Below, piece after piece: positions 6,364-6,626 of a DNA stretch of 6,626 nucleotides. Made by a program: the position numbers and the translations under genes. Position 1 is the first letter of the stretch; every line of letters starts with the position of its first letter. The DNA is from Mycobacterium sp. (lineage in GTDB: Bacteria; Actinomycetota; Actinomycetes; Mycobacteriales; Mycobacteriaceae), in assembly GCA_018882545.1 (NCBI GenBank), contig VERS01000121.1, positions 1 through 6,626 on the forward strand, given 5' to 3'. Under the pieces are notes generated by a model. The model saw only the letters and a program-made list of their open reading frames with translations. It was not told where the DNA came from and made no database searches.

Positions 6364-6626
6364 TTACAACACCTGCGACAAGAACCGTTGCAGCCGTTCG
6401 GTTTCCGCGGCGGTGAAGACCTTCTCGGGTGGACCGGACTCCACCACCACACCGTGGTCCATGAACACCACCGAGTCCGCCGTCGATCGGGCAAAGCCCA
6501 TCTCGTGGGTGACCGCGACCATCGTCATCCCGTCTGAACCGAGGTCGGCGATCAGCGCGAGGATGCCTTTGACCAGTTCGGGATCCAGTGCGGAGGTGGC
6601 CTCGTCGAAGAACATCACCTCGGGCT
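6364..6626 (-). CDS. Polar amino acid-type ABC transporter ATP-binding protein (N-terminus off right edge)
   Basis: The frame is open from the right edge to TAA at 6366-6364. This gives 86 complete codons of a protein that normally has about 240-260 residues. They cover Walker B plus D-loop (PEVMFFDEATSALDPELV), the switch histidine in VAVTHEMGFAR, and the C-terminal FMDHGVVVESGPPEKVF and RLQRFLSQVL. This pattern is typical of the GlnQ/HisP/ArtP group, which import amino acids including cystine. DEATSALD replaces the commoner DEPTSALD. An internal GTG at 6618-6616 is not the start, because the conserved sequence continues upstream of it. The gene converges on the sulfonate operon with 19 bp between stops. 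A sulfur-amino-acid substrate would suit the neighbourhood but is not shown by the sequence. Confidence 0.85.
   Translation of the reverse strand, partial: PEVMFFDEATSALDPELVKGILALIADLGSDGMTMVAVTHEMGFARSTADSVVFMDHGVVVESGPPEKVFTAAETERLQRFLSQVL

Overview
The window is GC-rich (roughly two-thirds G+C), with strongly GC-biased third positions, frequent ATGA start/stop overlaps and protein sequences typical of high-GC Actinobacteria. A Mycobacterium/Mycolicibacterium-type genome is the best guess, made from protein style only. It reads as a chromosomal sulfur-scavenging locus. I see no mobile element, RNA gene, CRISPR array or prophage sequence.

Layout. Positions 1-957 (minus strand) hold the N-terminal 319 codons of a ROK-family winged-helix regulator; its C-terminus runs off the left edge. 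A 388-bp divergent intergenic region (958-1345) follows. It carries a perfect 7-2-7 palindrome, an imperfect direct repeat of about 20 bp with a 12-bp identical core, and two 5-1-5 palindromes, all candidate operators. On the plus strand, 1346-6344 is a tightly packed five-gene operon: TauC-type permease, TauA-type lipoprotein binding protein, TauB-type ATPase, SsuD FMNH2-dependent alkanesulfonate monooxygenase, and an SfnB-family flavin oxidoreductase. The genes overlap or lie within 11 bp of each other, so they are probably co-transcribed and translationally coupled. After only 19 bp, a convergent minus-strand gene (6364-6626, N-terminus off the right edge) encodes the C-terminal part of a polar-amino-acid-type ABC ATPase.

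How the genes fit together (inference from families). The lipoprotein captures an organosulfonate (taurine or alkanesulfonate type) outside the membrane, and the TauC/TauB pair imports it. SsuD then cleaves the C-S bond with O2 and FMNH2 to release sulfite and an aldehyde. The SfnB-type enzyme, from the same fold group as DszC, probably acts on sulfones or related sulfur compounds so that they can enter the same route. No flavin reductase (SsuE/SfnE) is present, so reduced flavin must come from elsewhere. The divergent ROK protein is the obvious candidate regulator. It has lost the zinc-binding Cys cluster of classical ROK proteins, so it may not sense a sugar.

Overall this is a recognisable sulfonate/sulfone utilisation operon, not a wholly new system. 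The points of most interest are its regulation (a degenerate ROK protein and a repeat-rich intergenic region) and the mix of a taurine-type transporter with SsuD and SfnB.
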